From NCBI GenBank assembly GCA_951799445.1, contig OX637289.1, positions 46,476,264 to 46,540,263 of the forward strand: DNA of 64,000 nucleotides, written 5' to 3'. Numbering within the stretch: the stretch's first letter is position 1; the number at the start of each line of letters is the position of its first letter. Below the pieces are notes generated by a model. The model was not told the origin of the DNA. It saw only the letters and a program-made list of their open reading frames with translations, and did no database searches. Below are positions 47,783-63,519 of the stretch, one piece after another. The position numbers were made by a program, and so were the translations under genes. Origin of the DNA: Pseudisothecium myosuroides (lineage: Eukaryota > Streptophyta > Bryopsida > Hypnales > Lembophyllaceae).

Positions 47783-48600
47783 AAGAGCTTTGTGGCATGA
47801 GTAGGTAGTTTGTGCTTTTAATTTTTAAAATTCATAGAATTGTGTGAGGGTGTCAAGAAAATTATGAATCAATTTGGGTTGAATTTTCTTTAGGGGTCTA
47901 ATAACATTTTTAAAAGAAAATCAACATTTGCATTAGTTTGGGCAAAAAAAGTGATGATTTTGGGTGCTCCTATCTTATTTACTAGGAGTGCTCATTTCAC
48001 AAATAAGAGGCCTATCATACCAATCCGTGGCACCTTATTGATCTGGCAATTAGTCTCCGCTAGCTCCTCTTCTCTCACTACAATGTCGTTGTCTCCATTT
48101 CCACCTTCAGATTTCACAAGAAACTAAACATTGTTGTGCCAAATTCATCTAAAATTGAAACATCAACCCAACAAAGAAACAAAACAAAAAATTAATGCCC
48201 ATTTGAACCTCTTCCAGGAAGCAATGAAAGCTCTTCATCATAATGACAATGACTCAAAAGATGCAAACACACATTGCCTTTGCCTACCACCCTCAGTTCA
48301 AAAAATCTAGGACCTTCAATGTACTTAAAAAAATTGAGCTTCTTTCCCATGCCATCGATTTGAATTACATAAAAATATTATTTTGATTGAATCCTTGTCG
48401 TCAATCTCGAATATAATACTTACAAAATACGATATACAACATATGATATATATAAATATATAGAATATATATAGATATACAATACATTGTATGCAAATAC
48501 ATACTAATACACAATATATTGATGTACAAACACGGGTATTGATATGGGATATAATGCCAATATCCCATATTGATTGTAGTGACAATAGCTTCTAAAAAAA
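47783..48600. other. Spacer with a diverged duplicate of 28935-29075
   Basis: The segment 48095-48230 resembles 28935-29075 (TTTCCACCTTCAGATTTCAC...AGAAACAAA...TTTGAACCTCTTCCAG). CG dinucleotides of the other copy appear here as TG or CA. The rest is AT-rich with a TATA-rich stretch at 48440-48500. Confidence 0.5.
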
Positions 48601-48605
48601 ATATA

Positions 48606-49044
48606 AGGTAAAACCGCCCATTGTGGTCAAACTTAGGAATTTGGCCTCATGCCATTGCTGAAATTTTTCAATTTTTTTCCCACACAAAGACAAGTGTGAG
48701 AAATAATGAGAGCAATTGAAATTATTATTTTTTTTGACAAAGTATGAATTTGCTACAATTTTTTTATTTTTTTTTGAACACATGGACAGCTTGCTACAAA
48801 TCTTTGAAGTGTTTAGTGCATCATAGAGCAATCATAATATTTTCTAACATGGAAGGCCTAAAAAGTCAATCCTTACAATGAATTCACACGGAAAAGTTAG
48901 AAGTTTCTAATGAGGTCACTAATCACTCCATGTAAGACATGCATTGTGGCCCAAATCTTACATACATAAAAAATTAAACCATAATGGGGTCATTCCCCAG
49001 GTGTCCACTATGGATCATCTGACCGCAATGGATTGTTCTACCCT
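48606..49044. mobile_element. MITE family C, copy 2
   Basis: The left end AGGTAAAACCGCCCATTGTG and right end CGCAATGGATTGTTCTACCC are decayed forms of the termini at 23903-24392. The interior shares ACACAAAGACAAGTG-type sequence with that copy. 439 bp. It splits the duplicate of 28935-29180. Confidence 0.65.
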
Positions 49045-49158
49045 CCGTCAATCCTGCAATCTACTTTCCTTTGACAGTTTGCAGAAATTCCATTTGTAGC
49101 CAATTAGAAGAAAATGCATAGTTGCCTGTGGTGCCCTGAGGAGGGCGCTTTGACTGTA

Positions 49159-50040
49159 CAGTAAGGTCTACTTCATTTACAAATTGTTGGTTTGAGCCAT
49201 TCCAATTTTATTTGCAAAGTATAGAACAAAATTAGAATTTTTTGTCTTGCATAACTAACACCCAATTCTCACTCAATCTCAATCAAGCATACCAAATTTT
49301 AGTTTCAAAAAAACAAAATTCTATATTTGGTAAATTTTTGAAGTCAACATTCATGGTTTTACATAATATTTTATTGAAAACATTTAGTGATGAATTTTTT
49401 AAATTTGATTGTATAAATATGTAGGGAACATCCATACGCACATCTTTCAAATTAAAAACCCCCCCATGAAGTAACAAAATATGAGCAAGGAAGAGTTAAA
49501 TGTGAGGCATCATATGACTAAAATTTATGAAATTGATATCATTATATTTTAACGAGATTTTGGCAAAATAATTATAACATCATGATAAAATGTACAAGAT
49601 TAGTTACAATGTGCAAGTCAAATAGCAAAATCTCATTAAAATATATAGATATCAATTTCACAAATTTTGGTCAAATGACGTCTCACATTTAACTCTTCCT
49701 TGCTCATATTTTTGTTACTTAATGGGGTGTTTTTGGAGTGTTTTTTAATTTGAGAGATGTGCGTATGGATGTTTCCTACATATGTATGCAATTGAATTAA
49801 AAAAATTCATCACCAATTGTTTTCAATAAAATATTATGTAAAACCATGAAAATTGACTTCAAAAATTCACCAAAAATAAAATTTAGCTTTTTTGAAATTG
49901 AAATTTTTATGCTTGATTGGGATTTCATAAAATATGTTCCAAAAATATGCTTACCAAAAATATGCCAATTATACTACGCATTGTACAAAAAAAATTGAAT
50001 GCCTCAAACCGGTAGTTTGTAAATGAAGTAGACCTTACTG
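49159..50040. mobile_element. Foldback element 1 (882 bp, TA-flanked)
   Basis: The termini CAGTAAGGTCTACTTCATTT and AAATGAAGTAGACCTTACTG are perfect inverted repeats bordered by TA (49157-49158 and 50041-50042). The arms pair along nearly the whole length, with the centre near 49600 (for example AACTCTTCCTTGCTCATA against TATGAGCAAGGAAGAGTT). TA plus CAGT is the classic Tc1/mariner border. Non-coding. Confidence 0.8.
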
Positions 50041-50042
50041 TA

Positions 50043-50915
50043 CAATGGGGGGACAAAAGTCTTGTTGCCCCATTTTGTTTCAACACAAACGCCCCCATTT
50101 TCAAACACTATTTTTTACAATTTTTGTGCAATTCTTGCATCATTGCATTCCTATGTAGTCTTGATCATGCATACCAAATTTCAACTTCAAAAAAGCAAAA
50201 CTCCATTTTTGGTAAATTTTTTAAGTCAATTTTCATGGTTTTACATAGTATTTTATCAAAAAAAGTTAATGGTGAATTTTTTTAATTCAATTGTGGAAAT
50301 ATGTAGGGAACATCTATAAGCACATTTTTCCTTCAACAAGCATCTCCAAAAAAGTTTCACAATTCCCTCTATGAAGAATTCAATCTTAGGGTGACAATGC
50401 CCTAATTTTGGAAAATAGATATCTTTATATTTTAAGTAGATTTTTCTATTTAACCCCTCCATTGTAATTAATTTTGTACATTTGAGCATGATGGTACAAT
50501 TGCCTTGCCACAATTTAATTATAATAAAAAGATATCTATTTTCCAAAATTAATAAGGGCATTGTCACCCTAGGATTGAATTCTTCATAGAGGGAATTGTG
50601 AAACTTTTTTGGAGATGCTTGTTGAAGGAAAGATGTGCATATGGATGTTCCCTACATATCTCCACAATTGAATTAAAAAAATTCACCATTAATAGTTTTC
50701 AATAAAATACTATGTAAAACTATGAAAATTGACTTTAAAAATTCACCAAAGATGGAGATTTGCTTTTTTGAAGTTGAAATTTGGTAAGCATGATTAGGAT
50801 TACATAGGAATGCAATGATGCAAGAATTGCATAAAAATTGTGAAAAATAGTGTTTGAAAATGGGGGCATTTGTGTGGGAACAAAAGAGGGCGACACGACT
50901 TTTGTCCCCCCATTG
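50043..50915. mobile_element. Foldback element 2 (873 bp, TA-flanked)
   Basis: CAATGGGGGGACAAAAGTC and GACTTTTGTCCCCCCATTG form the ends, bordered by TA at 50041-50042 (shared with foldback 1) and 50916-50917. Arms of more than 400 bp pair almost throughout; the centre is near 50480. The inner arms resemble those of foldback 1, while the outer termini differ. Confidence 0.8.
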
Positions 50916-50967
50916 TAGTGTGTTTTGGATGTGGGGCTACCGAAGGTGAAAAAAGGACTGTTATATA

Positions 50968-51104
50968 AGGTAGTCTGCTCTAAATGCGACCATATTCTAA
51001 ATGCAACCTCTATCTAGGAAGGCGTGACATGTTGCTTGAAATATCTATTACTGTCATGGATGGGTTAGGTAGGCTTAAATGGTCACTTTAAGAACAGACC
51101 ACCT
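50968..51104. mobile_element. MITE family A, short copy (137 bp)
   Basis: The ends AGGTAGTCTGCTCT and AGAACAGACCACCT are inverted repeats between TA borders. It is an internally shortened version of the family. Confidence 0.65.
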
Positions 51105-51400
51105 TACATCATTTGAGAGTTACTTAAACAAAACCTTGTATACTTTTCACTCCATGCAACTTTCATGGCATGTTCAATTGTGCTTCATATTCAAATTCAT
51201 TTGAATACCTGGCCACACGTATAAGGTTTGAAGCACATTCAATAATACAATACATCTCTAATACATATCTAAATCATTCTACAATCGTTTGTCATCTAGG
51301 TCTTCCATCTACAATGCCATATACTCCACAAGATGCAGTTTTGCTTTCATGTAGAACGATCATTGTCCCCTTGGTTTGTACACCATGCACTGTGTAATGT

Positions 51401-52435
51401 TTGACTCCTAAAAGATCAGCCTGCTATTTTTAGCAACATATAAACTTTGGGCAAGTACATGTGATTGGAGATTTTCATATTTTAGGCTGAATTTTTAGTA
51501 GAAGAAGATGACAAGGAATATCTTTCATATGCACTAAATTTCATGACATTTGGAAATAGGAGTAAAAAGTTATGGCCTAATATGTTGTTGTTTTTTGTAA
51601 CTGGGTAGTTCAAGCAAATTAAAAAAACCACTTCTTTGAAAAACAAAAATTTGAAATTGGTTTTCTAGGTTTATATGTACGCATAAAGCTTTGAATCATT
51701 CCATTTTGATCAATGAGTCAAAAGTTATGAGCAATTTTAGTTTGCAGGCAGTTATGTATTTTCTACTCTAAAATAAACTTTGAAGTCGTTTATTTCACTC
51801 AATTTTCAATATTTTTTGAATAAAATAAAATCACAAGATGTAGATTGTTTATTACAACATTACAACCATTGGAATTGACATTTTTCAATTCCATAATTAA
51901 ACTCTTAACAATTTTGTATTTTGAATCATTCTCTACTTCTTCTAACTTACTATTTTTTTCCTATATATTATACAATTCCAAATGATTTGAAATTTTTCAA
52001 GCATGTAGCCAACTTGTTTAGAAAAAAGAATTCAAAGAAGCACCACCATATCCCCGCCAAGGACCTTGTCCTTTGGTTTGATGTACCTTTTCTTCTATCA
52101 ATGAAAATTGTCCATGTGTTTCAAGAAAAAAAACAAAAAAAACACACTACCATTTTGGACATTTTTTCATAGAAAAGTAAGCTTGTGAAGGCAGCTGCTT
52201 TTTTTTCCGCAGGGCCAAAAAAATGATTTTAATGAATTTTAATGTTTATATCTTGCAATCCGTGCGGTGGAAATTTCTGAAATTTTTACCACGTGTTCTC
52301 AAGTCATCATACTACAAGATCCTATGGTTATATATGTCAAAAAAAGTTTTTTTTCAAAAAATTGGTACTTGTACTAAAAATGGCAGTTTTCAAGCATTTT
52401 TGGTGAAAACATAGTCATGGAACTTTAGGGGTTAA
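51401..52435 (+). mobile_element. TTAA-flanked element, subfamily 1, copy 4
   Basis: 1035 bp. The left terminus is decayed (TTGACTCCTAAAAG); the right end ACTTTAGGGGTTAA is intact. It follows the subfamily plan (TCATTCCATTTTGATCAATG, ATCTTGCAATCCGTG, AAATGGCAGTTTTC). It carries an extra ~90-bp insertion near 52040-52140 relative to other copies. Confidence 0.65.
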
Positions 52436-53697
52436 ACCTACTAGATGGCCACTTCTTCCTCTAAGGACATCCACCCATGAATATATTGTTGCTTCCTTTT
52501 CAATCTAGGCAAACCTCTCCCTAGACGGTTCCCAATAATGCTATCAAGAAATTAATTTTTTTTATAAAGAACAATTATTATAAGTGAACAAAAATTTGAC
52601 ATTATGCTCAAATGCATGTGTATTTATACATGTGAACAAAGTCCATTTACCTATATAACTGAAAGAAATTGCGTGATTTTTCTTCTAAAGGTTTGTGCAT
52701 AAGGATTTCGGACAAATTCCAAATAAACAATCATTAACAACTTTTTATTTTCACAACTTTTTTATTTTTTTATTTAAAAAAATCACATTCAAGATTTTTT
52801 TAGAAATTTTGCACATGATCAAATTAGAAAATTCTCCACAAACTTGGTCATATCAGTTTATAATAATTTAATCTCAAAATTCATCAAAAACATACTTTAT
52901 TGTAAATTTAGTTTTGGCTTTTGGAATGATAGATTAAATTGACTATGAAATTATCATCATAGCCTAATCTGAATACCATTTTTTATTACTTATATTGAAT
53001 TTTTTGTTTGTTATGGTAGCGAGTTTTTGAGGAAAATAAAAAACTTATACTCGTGGTTGAATTTTATTTTTTTTGCAACGTATAGCACATATTTACAAGA
53101 ATCCATCAACCTATTATAATAGATATTAACTTCTTTTAGTTCAATATTAAATGAATGTGATCTAACTAATTTGAACATTTGGATGAATTTTCTAAGAAAA
53201 CAAGATCATTGTAGATGAAAATGGATGAGAGTTTAACAAATGTAAATGATATTTGGATGGGAGTTTTGATGACAATCATATATTTTTTGATATAGCAAAT
53301 GAAGATCAAAGTCACATTAAATTCATCTAAATTATTGTGAATTGTCATATTAGTTTGTCTCATAAATTTTTATAATTTCCAAATTAATATGAGTTTGTGT
53401 TATTACAATGGAGTATTAATGCACTGATTGAAATTACATTATTACATATAATAAAGACTTTTTTTTGAAACAAATGAAACATAATTTCATAATAAAGACT
53501 TTGAAAGTATATAATCATGCTCTCAAAAACAAGATAAAGTTATTTATCAATTGTAAAATAAAATCCATATGTCTATATAATGACTGTATTTTGCTAAATA
53601 AAATAAATATCATTCACTCATATATTATACAAAATTCTTTGTATGGAACACTCAACCACTAATAACCATTATCAAAAGTCACTATATCTATTGTGCG
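52436..53697. other. Very AT-rich spacer
   Basis: No gene, RNA or bounded repeat recognised. Confidence 0.4.
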
Positions 53698-54622
53698 TTA
53701 ATCCCCAAAGGATCATTGTTCCTTTGGGGGACAAATAGGATTTTGGGTATGTACCTACGGGCAGAATTTTTGTCATGTTTTTTTGAAACTTTTTTGAAGA
53801 TAGAAAAACTAATACGCTTTGTAGGAATATAATTTTTATTCAATTGGTGTCCGGGAACAAAAGTTATGCCCAAATAACCTCAAAATAGGGGAGAAAGGGT
53901 AGTAAAAAAAATTTGCAGTTTTTTATTTAAAATTTAAAATTTTTTTCCTCATAGATTATATTTTTGTCTATCTGGAAAGCTTTGATTCATTCCATTTGGA
54001 TTTATATGAGAAAGTTATGGACAATCTTGTTTTTCATGCAATTAGAGCATCTTTTTGAAAAAAACACTTGTAGAATTTATTTCTAAATGCAATTTTTGCA
54101 ATTTTTCAAAAAAAATAATTCCATATGGTTTAGTTTACTTGCTAGAATAATCTTACCATTGTAATTAGTGCATTTTAATTCCATCTAAAAGATATTAATA
54201 TTTTAAATTTTCCTTCTATCTCGTATCTACTTCTCCTTAACAATTTTTTTAAGAATGAAAATTAAGTTTTTTTGTTTTTATTTTTTTCCTAGACTTTCAA
54301 CTCAATTCTCCACCATAAAGCTTTAAGGCTCAAAACTCTATAGTGCAAAAATTTTAAGGTTAAAAAATGTTCAAAGTCAAAAAATCTAGTTCTACAATGT
54401 GCTGAAAAACTTGTTTTTTTCACTCTAAACGCAAATATCTTGCAATCTATGCGGTAAAAAAATTTGAAATTTTTTCCATACATTCTCATATTAGTTAGGA
54501 GTAAGTCTTATGGTTCGATGTGCAAAAAAAACATTTTTCAATTTTTTTTACTCTTTGCTATAGAAATGGCAGCTTTGAGTGTGTTTTTTTGGGAAAAAAA
54601 AGCCTTGGGCCTACAGGGTTAA
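53698..54622 (+). mobile_element. TTAA-flanked element, subfamily 2, copy 2
   Basis: The left end TTAATCCCCAAAGG and right end CCTACAGGGTTAA; 925 bp. Shares ATTGGTGTCCGGGAACAAAAG and TCATTCCATTTGGATTTAT with its relatives. Near the left end a small palindrome (CCAAAGGATCATTGTTCCTTTGG) is visible. Confidence 0.65.
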
Positions 54623-55279
54623 GCAAGTTGGACATCTTACTCATTTGAGTTATTTCCAAGGGTGAGTACAAGATTCTTCACACAAGTTGGGGAAAGATTC
54701 TTAATTATCCACTCAACTCCTTCCGCGTGCATTTCTTCATCAAGTTTAGGGAATAGAGGCTTTCTATTTTGACTCCCTATTTTGGCTCCCCCTATTATTG
54801 TCAAAGCTAGAAGTACCACATTACTATACTCACCTCACCATTCAATGTCCTTCTAAATACATTCAATTTACCAAGATCTGCAATAAAAACAACCTTCACT
54901 ATCATAAATCAAATAGCTATCAAATACTCAACATGTACATACATAATTTTTACTATAACAATGACTTGAACATACCAACCTCTTCCTATCCTTAACATAA
55001 AGTACATACCATAGTTATTAATTCATACATACACACCTCTATTTCAAATTACACCTATGTTCAAGTGCTCAAGTTCTATGTCAATGAAGTACCAATAAAA
55101 CAATAACAACAATAACAACAACAACAATAATGAATATACTAATAAATTTAAAATAATCGATATAGCATCTCCCTCTCAATTGAATTCTATAATATTTGAA
55201 TTGCTCCTATAATTATTAGTAATTACAAGTAGAATCCAATACAATCAAGCCTTCAATTTATGCCAATTCAAAGATAAAG
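54623..55279. other. AT-rich spacer
   Basis: Includes a CAA/TAA-rich stretch near 55100-55130. Nothing else recognised. Confidence 0.4.
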
Positions 55280-55281
55280 TA

Positions 55282-55407
55282 GGGAGCCCATCATGGCCCC
55301 CAATTCAATTGAGTGCAAATCTACACATTCCAACATTTCAGGGTCCTGAAATGTTGGAATGGTGCACATTTGCACTAAATTGGGTTGGAGGTCCATAATG
55401 GACTCCC
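55282..55407. mobile_element. 126-bp hairpin MITE / precursor-like hairpin
   Basis: Between TA borders (55280-55281 and 55408-55409), GGGAGCCCATCATGG...CCATAATGGACTCCC and CCAACATTTCAGG...CCTGAAATGTTGG pair as one hairpin with ~60-bp arms and only a 2-base centre. Size and shape match both a tiny MITE and a miRNA precursor. It lies about 480 bp upstream of the ELP3 start. Confidence 0.7.
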
Positions 55408-55542
55408 TACCTCGATGAATTAAAGTTATTCCTCCATATGTCTATAGATTTTTTTTAATGTTGTATGACAAAAGGATTGATAAACATAAAACAAAATTGA
55501 GAAAGAACATACCATGGGAAAAAAATTATTTTGTGCCCAAAT

Positions 55543-55559
55543 TGATGATGATGATGATG

Positions 55560-55619
<60 letters not shown>
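55543..55619. repeat. (TGA)n(TAA)n microsatellite
   Basis: About six TGA units followed by about 19 TAA units, roughly 270 bp upstream of the ELP3 ATG. Probably length-variable. Confidence 0.95.
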
Positions 55620-55889
55620 TATTGATAATATAAAACTGCAAATCAGGGGGGGTGACAACCCTACTGCAGCTACGTCATGAAATATCCTATCATAGATCGT
55701 GACGCTAGTTTACAGGGACTCTAACGCAGCTGCTTGTTTTGAGAGCTTGCTACAACAACTCCGATTCCAGAATCAAGCGGAGTCACGGTTTTGCACAAAG
55801 GGTTGCAATTCACAGGATCGCAAGGAATCCCTGCCAAGTTTGAAATCTTCTGAAATTTACCGATAGGATTTTGGCACAGGACGGTGGCT

Positions 55890-59261
<3,372 letters not shown>

Positions 59262-59989
59262 CTTAGATCTTCCCTTCATTGCTGTTGCCTTCCGACAACG
59301 TTCAAATAGTGAATGCTACGCCTCGATCCATCCCAGTACAAGCAGAGTTTTAAGTGGAGACTGAAGAATGTAGAATCATCTCATCTTCAACGTGGAGCTG
59401 AGGTTTCTCATTTCTACTGCTGGATGTTGGCTCGTCTTACAAATGATACTTTGTAAGTCTTCTAATGACCGAGCCGAAGCCTTGTCGATAGGAGTAGTCC
59501 TTGTTCTGAAGTTCGAGCATGGCCTAGTCAAGTTAAGCTGGAAGGGCTCCAGCTGCTTCTGATTTCAATACGATGTACAACTAACTTCCCATACCCACAA
59601 TTTAAATGGGGCAGGGCTACAAACATAATCTTGAAGTTGCTACTGTTAGTACTTTACAGTATGATTGGATTGCTCTACTCCGTAACTTTTGAAGTAGCCA
59701 CAAGCATTGTTTATGATTGATAGTTGTAAGGCAGTTAGCCTTGTTTTGTTATTGCATTGTGGTTGTGAACAAGCAATTGCACTGTGATTGTATTGTATTG
59801 AAAAAAACTTATGTTTCAGTTGGCCGAGAAAATCCAGGCAGTTCGAGTAGTTTTAGCAACTTTTGCTAAATTCCTCATCTACTTTTGAAGTTTTGAAGTT
59901 TGGTATGTATGTAACTAGTGTGATTTAATATACAATTGTGATTAAAAAATATTTCTAGTTCAAAAATCTCATTTAAGAGGAGTCAAAAC
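59262..59989 (+). other. ELP3 3' flank
   Basis: Probably the 3' untranslated region for the first few hundred bases, with T-rich and TTGTA-type stretches near 59660-59800 that could serve polyadenylation. No clear AATAAA close to a site. No other gene seen. Confidence 0.4.
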
Positions 59990-60663
59990 TCTACAAACCT
60001 TGTTGGGTAAGTTTGAAAATAAAATGTTTTTGTCTGATTGCAAATGCTATTAATCTTGGAACTTATGCTTTCAAAATTCTTGAAATTTTTTTCACACGTT
60101 CCAAATGATTTAGCTTCTAGGTTTTTATTGTTTGGATTTTTTTAAATTAGAAAAAAAAAAATTCTTGTTGCAGAAGAAGAAGTCAAAAAATGATAAAGTA
60201 TATTGCTGATTTATTTGACCCCCTTGTACTATTGGATGATTTAGATTAAGTTGACCCCTTTGTATTATTGGATGATTTAGATTAAGGTAGACTCCTTATT
60301 TGCTTTGTTAATTTTGCATGAGTGTAACTAACAAGATGCATTACTTGATGGAATTTGATGGAATAGAGGCTCAATTTTGTGTAGAGCAAAAATTTTACTC
60401 CAAGAGGGAACAAGGTCTAGTATCCTTGTTTTGCAAGAATGAAAAGAATTTTTATTTTTTTTCCTTTTAAAATATGATAGTCTTTCAATCAAAATAGTGA
60501 AAGGGGTTGAATTTTTTTTCATACATTGTCATTATAGTCTACTATACATTTGTATAGTCAAAATTCAAGAAAAGATTTTTAGTTTTTAATTTTAATCAAT
60601 GCACTAAAAATGACAATTTTTGACGATTTTTCTTGAAAAATATCTTGGTCCTTTAGGGATAAA
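59990..60663 (+). mobile_element. TTAA-type element, partial copy
   Basis: The right end reads CTTGGTCCTTTAGGGATAAAC, a decayed family terminus, preceded by AAAAATGACAATTTTTGACG in the position of the conserved AAATGGCAGTTTT block. The left boundary is not defined. Confidence 0.4.
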
Positions 60664-60882
60664 CAAAACAACAACTTAGATCAATGCAAGCTTTGAGAAT
60701 GTACCAAGCAATTAAGGTCATTCACCCTATTTGTGCCACTTTGTAACCATTGTGTGCAAGTAATGAACGTTTTAAAATTTGAAATGTATAATTGGGTACC
60801 AAAAATTTAAGACAATCTCTTTTGTACAATACAGTTGTACCCCACACAAATATTCCATTTTGAAACTCAATCTTATGCAATC

Positions 60883-61636
60883 TTCTTCTAAAGTCCTTAG
60901 ACCTTTTTTTTAATCAAAAAATATTCAAAACTGTCATTTCTAGTGCAAAGTGCAAAAAAATAAAATTAATGGCAATTTTTGCATACCAGTATTCATTTGT
61001 AGGATATTGCAAAAAGACTAGTATAAGAATGTGTGGTAGAGATTTTGAAAAACTTTGACTGCATAGATTGCAAGATAATGCATTCAAAGTGAAGAAAACG
61101 TTCAGTTTTTGGCACCATAACAAACTAGTTTATGAGACTTTGAATCCTCTTAACTTAAATTTTTTTGCACTAAATATATTTTAAATAATTTTTTTTATCA
61201 AGAGGAATTTGAGTTGAGAGTCTTGAAATAAAATCCCAATTTTTTTTTGTGATTTTAATTCTTTAAAGAATTGTTGAGTAGAAGTAGGTATAAGATAGAA
61301 CAAAAACTAATACTTTGGATTGTCAATGGAACCATATCTTTAATATAATCCCTAAAGGACTAATGGGTTCCCACTTTGGTTTTTTGCATTTAAAATTTAA
61401 AATTTTAGTTTTCATTTAGACAAAAATGTAACCTATTGGAAACAAATATTAAAAAATTATTTCAAGATTTGTGGATTTCTTTCGTTGCCCTATTGAAATT
61501 TGTAATTAGAATGGCATATCATTTGCTCCTAGGAACCAATTATAATAAAAATTATACTCCTAGAAAACTGATATGGTTTTCTATCTCCAAACTTCCATTT
61601 ATCCGCCAAAGGGGACAATGGGACTTTATGGGTTAA
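60883..61636 (-). mobile_element. TTAA-flanked element, subfamily 2, inverted copy
   Basis: Reading the minus strand it starts at TTAACCCATAAAGTCCC (61620-61636) and ends near CTAAGGACTTTAGAAG. The conserved right-hand block appears as CTGTCATTTCTAGTGCAAAG on the plus strand. A second CCCTAAAGGACTAATGGGTTC stretch at about 61350 may mark an internal deletion or an older terminus. Confidence 0.5.
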
Positions 61637-61949
61637 ATTGAATTTTCTATACCTATATTGAAGCACTTTTATTTATTGAGTTGGAATTTGCAAACATTTT
61701 TTTGAATCATTTCTAATGAATGCCTTACTATCGTTAATTTCATTCTCATTATTTGCTATAAAGTTGAATTAGTATGTAATTAGAAAAAAATTAGATGCAA
61801 TTTTTAATAATGTCACTATTAACATATTTTACATATTTATATAAAAAGATTTGATCATATTGGCTTATCACAATTTGTTCACACCATTTCCATTCAATTC
61901 ACTATTACATCAATGTAATATGGAGATCTTCAACATGAAACCCTTATTA

Positions 61950-62050
61950 AGGTAGTGTGCTCTTAGAGCGACCTTTTAAGAGCTGATTGCATTTGGGAGG
62001 AAGCTAAACTCCTTGAAACAATTTTCAGTAAATTTTGGTAGGAAGAAAAT
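61950..62050 (+). mobile_element. MITE family A, left-end fragment
   Basis: AGGTAGTGTGCTCTTAGAGC after a TA, then GAAGCTAAACTCCTTGAAAC and CAATTTTCAGTAAATTTTGG as in the other copies; similarity stops near 62050 with no right terminus. Confidence 0.6.
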
Positions 62051-62165
62051 TTTGTGCAAGGATGTGAGGATTCCATTTCATCTTCATCTCCGAATCCATT
62101 TTCAAAAATGTCAATAATAATACTTTCTTCGTCATCTGTATACTCATCATACCGTACGTAAAGGT
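62051..62165 (-). pseudogene. Acidic-protein coding remnant, distal part
   Basis: The minus strand reads YDEYTDDEESIIIDIFENGF followed by GDEDEMES. It resembles the YDEYTYEEKSAIEIFEVEF part of the remnant at 63520-63838. It may be a second copy of the same gene or the other side of a gene split by the TTAA element. Too short to assign. Confidence 0.35.
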
Positions 62166-62281
62166 CTAATTTGGCACCTCATTGTCAAAATTGAGTTTCC
62201 ATGTCAGATTCTCAGGGATCTACGTCACCTCATACCATTCACATGATGACACATGTCACTTTTTTTTTTCCCAAAAATGAT

Positions 62282-63382
62282 TTAACCCCTAAATGCCTGA
62301 GGCACCAAATTTTGGTGTCGACAATACTTTGAAGTCAAATAAAACCTAACCAAATTGCTATTTTTAGTAATTTATATTTAAAAAAATTCCTTTTGAAGTC
62401 TAGTTTTAGTGTCAAAAATCCAATTTTGAAAATGATTGATTATGATATTTCTATTCAAGATTTTGTGCAAGGGTGTCCATTGCAATCTTGACTTTCCGTA
62501 GTGTTGAGAGCTCTTGGAAATGAGCCTCAAATACATTAGATCTTGGAGAAAAATCACATTAGAAATTCATTTAAAAAAATTGTAGAATAGATTTTGAGAA
62601 GCCATAAAGTGATTGGGATTAGGGTCAAAATGGGGTATTAGGAGCCACTCACAACGGAGAAGAGGTTCTTTTTGGGGTTCCTTTTGAAATTTTGATGGAA
62701 TGTTTTACTCAAAAACTTCATCAATTTCATCAAAATTAGTTCTAAAAATGATTCAAAGTTGTCAACATTGACATATTCTATTCAAAATATCATTTCTTTC
62801 AATAAAAATGTTTCAATATAGTCTAATTTCAAATTCAACAAAGGAGTAAAAAACACTGGTTACAGCTCTATTTTTGTACTTAATTAAGATGAAATGATGA
62901 CATCATAGACTAAGTAATAGTCAAACATGTCACTATAACAATTATGAAACATGGGGCATCTTTATTTTGGAGAAATCTAATAAACTTTGAGCTACACAAT
63001 CAATAATGGTCTCCAAAAAGGAGTGGTTACGGAGAAATTGGCTCCTATTACCCTGTTTTGACCCGTTATGCATGTTAGGTCCTTTAACCTCATGTATTTT
63101 TGGTCACCAACTTTTTAGATTTGGCATGTGAAAAGAGGATTGAAAGACTTCAAGTCATTTTTGCAGTTTTAACACCCTCTTGTTCAAACATTATAATCTT
63201 TCAATTTGTAAGTGATATTGTTGTGTTTTCTTTTCCGATGTGACTCTAACATGTCTAGTTTGAATTTGTACGGTTACAATTCAAAAAAATTGATACAACT
63301 TATCAAAATGTTGTCTTTTTGTTCAATTTAAAGCAACTTCCTAGAAGTTAAAAAAGGCCTTGAATGAGCATTTAGGGGTTAA
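62282..63382. mobile_element. TTAA-flanked element, long variant (1101 bp)
   Basis: TTAACCCCTAAATGC and GCATTTAGGGGTTAA are perfect 15-bp terminal inverted repeats. The interior differs from subfamilies 1 and 2, so this is a separate group with the same termini. It lies between two related acidic coding remnants. No transposase ORF inside. Confidence 0.75.
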
Positions 63383-63519
63383 TTTCTGTCAAATATGACT
63401 TTTGCGTAGGATACTCATCAGTGATCTCAAAACAGGTTCAGGGTTTTAGCCAAATGTTCATTTTTGGAAGATTTTTTTTAAATTTACACTGAGGGCAAAA
63501 AAATTAAGTAGAAATCGAG

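Noticed and set aside
55426..55658. Leucine- and tyrosine-rich minus-strand ORFs
   Set aside because: They are translations of the TAA/TGA microsatellite.
55884..55889. GTG at 55884 as the ELP3 start
   Set aside because: ATG follows two codons later at 55890; a GTG start is not expected for a plant nuclear gene.
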